This document shows, one piece after another, positions 59,301-64,000 of a stretch of DNA of 64,000 nt. Below the pieces are notes generated by a model that saw only the letters and a program-made list of their open reading frames with translations, did no database searches and was not told the DNA's origin. The DNA is taken from positions 558,001-622,000 of the forward strand of contig JAJNNY010000012.1 of NCBI GenBank assembly GCA_022453515.1, written 5' to 3'. Position 1 is the first letter of the stretch. Each line of letters begins with the position of its first letter. The position numbers and the translations under genes were made by a program. The stretch comes from Astrocystis sublimbata (lineage: Eukaryota; Ascomycota; Sordariomycetes; Xylariales; Xylariaceae).

Positions 59301-60309
59301 GCGTCAAGTCATTCACGAAGAAGGGAAAGTACATGAAAATGCCTCGAGTACTCCGTATCAACGCCTGGGCGGCTGTGCTGTTGAACAGATGGCCCCTTAT
59401 CAGCCTGTCAGCCAGGTCAGCTTACCTAAGGCAGGGTATTGGAGAGGTAAGATGTACATATGTAGGTGCCTTAGGTACGTGTGGGAAGTAAGGAAGGTGG
59501 AAGGGAACGCTGTCGGGTAACGCACCTTGGTCTCCGAGACGCAATTCGATCCATCGTACCTGGACACTAAAGTGTACATACCTTAGGTACCTTCACAGGC
59601 GGATCACAGATCACACCTGAGCTTGCTAAAATGGATCTAGGGCAGGTACAAGGCAGTGCACTCACTCACTGTACCTAGTAGCTGTGCCTATGGCTTGTTG
59701 CCCAATCACCAATTAGCGCGGTACGGTTCATCTGCGCGCATCTGGACGGCCCCTGCCCGTTAGAACCAAGACCAGGCCAGGAACCAGGCCCGTCAGTGGT
59801 CACCTAAGTACCTTTGTAGGCCCGCTACCTTAGGTACTGCGCACTCGCCCAGCCATCGAGTTTCCGCTGTCTGCTGTCTGCTGTCGACCCGGTACCTACC
59901 TTACCTACTTACAAACCAGACCTTCGCTTCTCTCCGCCAACCACCCGGTCATCCCCCATTGTGCCGACCACGATGCGACAACCGATCATCCCGAGTCCGT
60001 GTCTTCTTCGGTTCGCTTGATACATGCGCCATTGGGCACCGAAGAATAAGGAACCTCTCCCTAACTAGCGCTGCTTCTCGGTAGCGCACATACATCGCAG
60101 TCCCGCGGCTTCTTCGCGCCTACGCCTCGTTGTTGGTAACAAACAGTCTTGTACGGTCCGCAATCACAACACGCCTGGAAGAGAGAGCACCTTGAACCCT
60201 TCGAACGCCCCAGGCCCTTTGTTTGTTTATTGTGCTGTCCTGGTGCCTTCAATGTATCAGCCACCCGCTCGCACATCTAGCAGGCTTCGTTCTGCCGCGC
60301 TGTAGAGAC
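56329..60309. other. 4-kb spacer upstream of LTE1
   Basis: ORFs up to 169 codons (57375-57884, minus) have no domain and no ATG-supported start, so they are not called. GATGCAAT tandem repeats lie at about 58319-58337 and AAGGC repeats at about 58379-58392. From about 59440 to 59910 the sequence is rich in CCTTAGGTACC-type palindromes, ending in a C/T-rich tract (59880-60010) that probably marks the LTE1 promoter and leader. Confidence 0.5.
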
Positions 60310-63300
60310 ATGGATGCCAACAAACCCGAACTACACCCGCCCTTGCCCATACGATCGAATCTGAGCCTCCGCACCAACTCGAAGCGAAATGCGCCCACCA
60401 AAGACCAGAGATCGCCCAAGGTCTTGAGCGAGAAAGCGAGGTTGAGGCGATCACCTCAGTATGCAGCTGCCAACGACCGCACTGCCACACGTACATCCCC
60501 CATGACAAATCCAAGACCTTTTTTTCCCGCCAGCGAGCGTGCATCGGCCGAGCAGCAAGGAAGCAAGACCAACACGAGCTCAGATGCTGAGAAATGGAGC
60601 CCTTCCGCCGAAGGAGGGGTGGTGGGCCGCGAGGGCAGGCACTTCACCGTCGCGAATGTTGGCAGCAACGGCCAGATATTCTTGAGGTGCGTTGTGACGG
60701 ATCGTCTGCGGCAGCCAACGATGGCACTGCGAAGTTGACGGGCCCGCGAGCCAGGATCAGTACCGAGTGAGATGCTAATTTGTGCAACCCAGGCCCGCCA
60801 TTCGCCCTGATAACCGGAGGCATCCGCCAGTCTCGTTCCCAGTCACGCCCCCGAGGACGGCGGGCTTGGACCTCTTAGAGCCTGAGAAAGCCCAACAAGC
60901 TGCGGGAGGCGAGTTCACCAGTGGCCAATGGACCCCAACACCCATGACAGACACTCCCTCTCCCAATGGAATACGGAAGAGTGCCTACTTCGCCGTGAGG
61001 CCAGCCGCAACTCGGCATCGTCGAGCTGTATCGGACTCAACCGCTCACGATGTGTCTCCCGGACTAGAAGGACCCAATGCTGGCGTCTTCAAGGTTGTGA
61101 TATCAAAACCACAGAGCGATTCCAAGGCAAAAACGGTCGAGGATTTACACTCAGCAAGCGGGCCCTTGCTCCAAATTTCAATACCGTCCTGGAAGTTGGG
61201 CACTCCAAGATTTACGCTCAAAGGCACGCCGCTTATACGGGGGTCATCATACGCCCCTACCGAGGACATCCGATCAAGTCATGCTTCGTTCCTGAAGCCT
61301 TCCCCCCGGGGGGAGTTGGCGAATAACCTATTCCAGCCAGAGACCTTCAGTGCGCGTGTGGCAAGCCTTCGCTCGTCTCAGTCGCACCACCCTGCACCCG
61401 CCTGGCCTGTACCAGTCGGAGGTACCCCGACCTCTCCGACGTCAAAGCCAACCGGCCCGGCTTTCATGTCGCCGGATCTGGTCATTGAACCTTCAATGTT
61501 CGATTCTCTTACTTTCAAGCCGGCGTGTGATGACCGGTCTATTGTGCGTTATTCACAGGCTACCGGCGCTGTTACGGCCGCTACCCCGCCGCGTCTCGTA
61601 GCCGAAATTACCTCACCTAGCTTTCTCGATTATGACTTGATATCCGATTTCTTCCTCACCTTTCGCGCCTACCTCAACCCAGCGGACCTTCTTTGCCTGT
61701 TGGTCGCTCGCCTCCGGTGGGCTTTATCCCAGGATGACGAGTCGGGCATGATAGTAAAAGTGCGGACTTTCGTGGCACTCCGCCACTGGATCTTGAACTA
61801 TTTTATAGATGATTTTGTAGTGGATCATCATTTACGTGTCACTTTCTGTGAGCTCATTAATGACTTCACGCATGACCTGATCATCTCGCCACCAAAGAAG
61901 AGGGTACCTTTCAAGATTGTAGGTGAATTGAAAAAGTGCTGGAGGCGTGTGTGCTTGCAGTACTGGGACGGTCGCGAATTCGACGCAGAACTTGGACCCG
62001 AAGTTGCCATCACACCAGGTGGTATAGCTGGTCACCGAGACCCAAGTCTAACCCCGAGCTACTGGGAAACAGATTCATCCAAATCATCGCACATCGAGGG
62101 TACCTTCTTGCCATACGCGCCCCATCTTCAAGAAAGGTCACACATGGACGGAGCGCAAACCGCTCAGTTCGATTCCACGATGGGAGGTATAGTACGGCCT
62201 GCAACACCTGAGGCAGGAGCTATCCCTCTCAATCGGCAGCCAACGTCTCCAATTAGCGTGGCGAGCCTCGATGTTGTATCCTGTTCCTTTCCTACAAAGG
62301 CTTTACGTCCCGGCAACCATGACACAAGCATGGCGCTGGGAGCACATCCCGTAGACCCGAGTTCGATCTACACTAACACAGACCCCATTGCTTCTACGCC
62401 GGCTACGATAACCAAGCGTATGCGGCCTCAAACTTCACATCGGCGTAACAATAGCCTCAGCGACTCGCTAAGAGAACGTGGCACCGTGACCGAGAAAATG
62501 CTCTACAAAACCGGCGATTTTTTACCCACATTCCCATATTCTGGAAGCCTCGTCCGTGGGGACATCTTACCGCCTAGCCAGCCATTTATTGATGATGGCT
62601 CGGGCTGCAAGGGGGCTAGCCGGCAGACCACCGTTTTCCAGCCGACAGTTTCGACCAAGAGTAAGGCGGTTGCCTCAGCAATGTCGGGCCCGGGCATGCG
62701 GAAATTGCTTGGGACTGTTCGGAGAGCCCTGAGCACCAGGGGTCTTGGTATTTCACACACACAGGGTAGTTTCATCGACATAGCACCCATCGGTCCTCGA
62801 GGGGCAACAATGAACAGGCTTCCGGGTACTGCAATCGTACCACAAGCGCAACGGTCACCACGCAATGGCACCAAACATCCTTTTCGAATTGATACCCTAG
62901 GTGCCCGAATCGCGGAGGATTTCAAGCAAGCAGTTCGTGAAGATACTATCGAGACAAAATCGGGTGCAGATGCTGCAATCCAAGTTGAAAATATTGAGTA
63001 CAGTGCTGCGCACCTGGACTCTTCTTTCGAACTTCGGCCACTGAGCGATGCCGCTATCACGGCAGGTAGTAAATCCATCGTTATTGTCGATGGAACCGCG
63101 CCTCCCGAGCACCTCGCCATGACAGGAGCCTTAGCCCCAGTCGACCGATCGATTGAAATGATTGGTGAAAGTATCATTCGGATACAAGACAGTGACCTTA
63201 CGCCCCCTATGACCCCACCTAGCGACACAGCCCACGGCAACACGCCCAGGAGGTCATCGTACATTCTTAGTCAACACGTCTACGAACCCTCGTCGACTGC

Positions 63301-64000
63301 GAGCCCTTTGCCAGCTCTTGATGAACCCACAACGGACTCCGAATCCATTGGAAACGCGCCCGTTACCGCTCGCGATGTAGATAAAAACAACAAGTTGCCT
63401 GTTGGTTTCGTCAGTCTACCATCTAACAAACCGCCACCGGCCTATCTGAATCGACATAAAAGGCAGCAGTCCGTCCGCAGCTACCGATCACAGGGGTCTC
63501 TTTCTCAACGACGTTGGGCCTCGTTCCAGAGTGGCCTAGCAGCGCAATCGACAGTTAAAAGCTTTGACGCAACAAGTTATTCAGAAAGCTCAGCCCGGTC
63601 AGAAACCATGCCACCACCTCTGAGGATGCTACGAAGAAGGCCCGGAAGAGATTTGAGGAGCGAGATGGACACTACGCAACGCGACTCTCTGCCTCTGCGT
63701 AGATCGCAATCTTTTGGCTCCCTAACAGTGTACTCCGAATCTATGCGGAGCTCTTACGTTCGAAGTCCTACTCAGGACTCGGCTGGGTTTGTTGGTGTTG
63801 CTAGTAGCGACTTCTCTCAGTACCGGGGGGGCGAGGTGTTCTCTTTAGGAGCCATGGCTGAGCAAGCTTCGAAGCGGCCGCTATCCCTCTTCAGCACGCA
63901 CTCATCAAAACCGGCCATGCGTCCATCGTTTGAGGCTGAAGCTCAAAAATTAAGAGCAATACCCGATGACGTCGATGATGATGGGGGTGTTGAATCGGCA
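60310..64000 (+). CDS. LTE1: LTE1-type Ras guanine-nucleotide exchange factor, N-terminal 1195 codons (open at the right edge)
   Basis: Exons are 60310-60686 and 60793 to the window end, the second open for 3208 nt without a stop. The N-terminal 390 residues are basic, Ser/Pro-rich and disordered. The RasGEF N-terminal module lies at about residues 390-515 (RLVAEITSPSFLDYDLISDF, FRAYLNPADLLCLLVARLRW, TFVALRHWILNYFIDDF, FKIVGELKKCWRRVC). A long low-complexity region follows to the edge, rich in Ser/Thr-Pro sites. The catalytic Cdc25-homology domain expected at the C-terminus lies outside. In yeast Lte1 promotes mitotic exit through the Tem1 pathway at the bud cortex; in filamentous fungi a role in polarity and septation timing is likely but inferred. 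A 253-codon antisense ORF is a shadow. Confidence 0.88.

Noticed and set aside
62503..63264. 253-codon minus-strand ORF
   Set aside because: Antisense to the low-complexity part of LTE1; no domain and no conserved start.

Overview
The window is nuclear DNA of a filamentous ascomycete (Pezizomycotina, most likely Sordariomycetes). The evidence is short GT-AG introns of about 50-190 nt, wide AT-poorer intergenic spacers, and typical Pezizomycotina families: a HET-domain protein, a PTH11-like fungal rhodopsin, a GH72 GEL glucanosyltransferase, an M36 fungalysin, a Cdc10-type septin and an LTE1-type RasGEF. No rRNA, tRNA, CRISPR array or intact transposon was recognised. Gene models were built by hand from ORFs, splice consensus, reading phase and family knowledge. 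All multi-exon models close in frame.

Layout. 1-8.4 kb is gene-poor: the start of a secreted-protein gene leaving the window on the left (minus), a PTH11-like receptor (minus), and a decayed unrecognised reading frame. 8.4-9.4 kb holds a two-finger C2H2 protein, followed by a 5.5 kb stretch without a recognisable gene. 15-24.6 kb is a housekeeping block: SKI8, mitochondrial bL32m, the septin CDC10, guanylate kinase and a GEL-family cell-wall enzyme. 27.3-42.2 kb is a second housekeeping block: a PAF-acetylhydrolase-like lipase, DNA polymerase delta subunit 4, the queuosine-salvage protein Qng1, the SUMO E1 subunit UBA2, an OAR1-like ketoreductase, an LCB3-type long-chain-base-phosphate phosphatase and a phytanoyl-CoA-dioxygenase-like enzyme. 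44-60 kb is more accessory: a single-pass membrane protein head-to-head with a HET protein, a BTB/KCTD-like protein, a zinc alcohol dehydrogenase and a secreted fungalysin, with spacers of 2-4 kb. The right edge holds the first 1195 codons of LTE1, open at the boundary.

These genes do not form one pathway. Many neighbours are arranged head-to-head (bL32m/CDC10, GUK1/GEL, QNG1/UBA2, OAR1/LCB3, membrane protein/HET) or tail-to-tail (CDC10/GUK1, POLD4/QNG1, UBA2/OAR1, LCB3/PhyH), so shared spacers are the likely regulatory units. The most unusual points are a SKI8 coding exon consisting only of the start codon, a 10-nt first coding exon in GUK1, a stop-free 51-nt intron in the phosphatase gene, an apparently truncated C2H2 regulator beside a gene desert, a reading-frame relic with an internal stop and a frameshift, and repeated TACCTAGGTA-type islands in spacers. 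I found no convincing novel multi-gene system.
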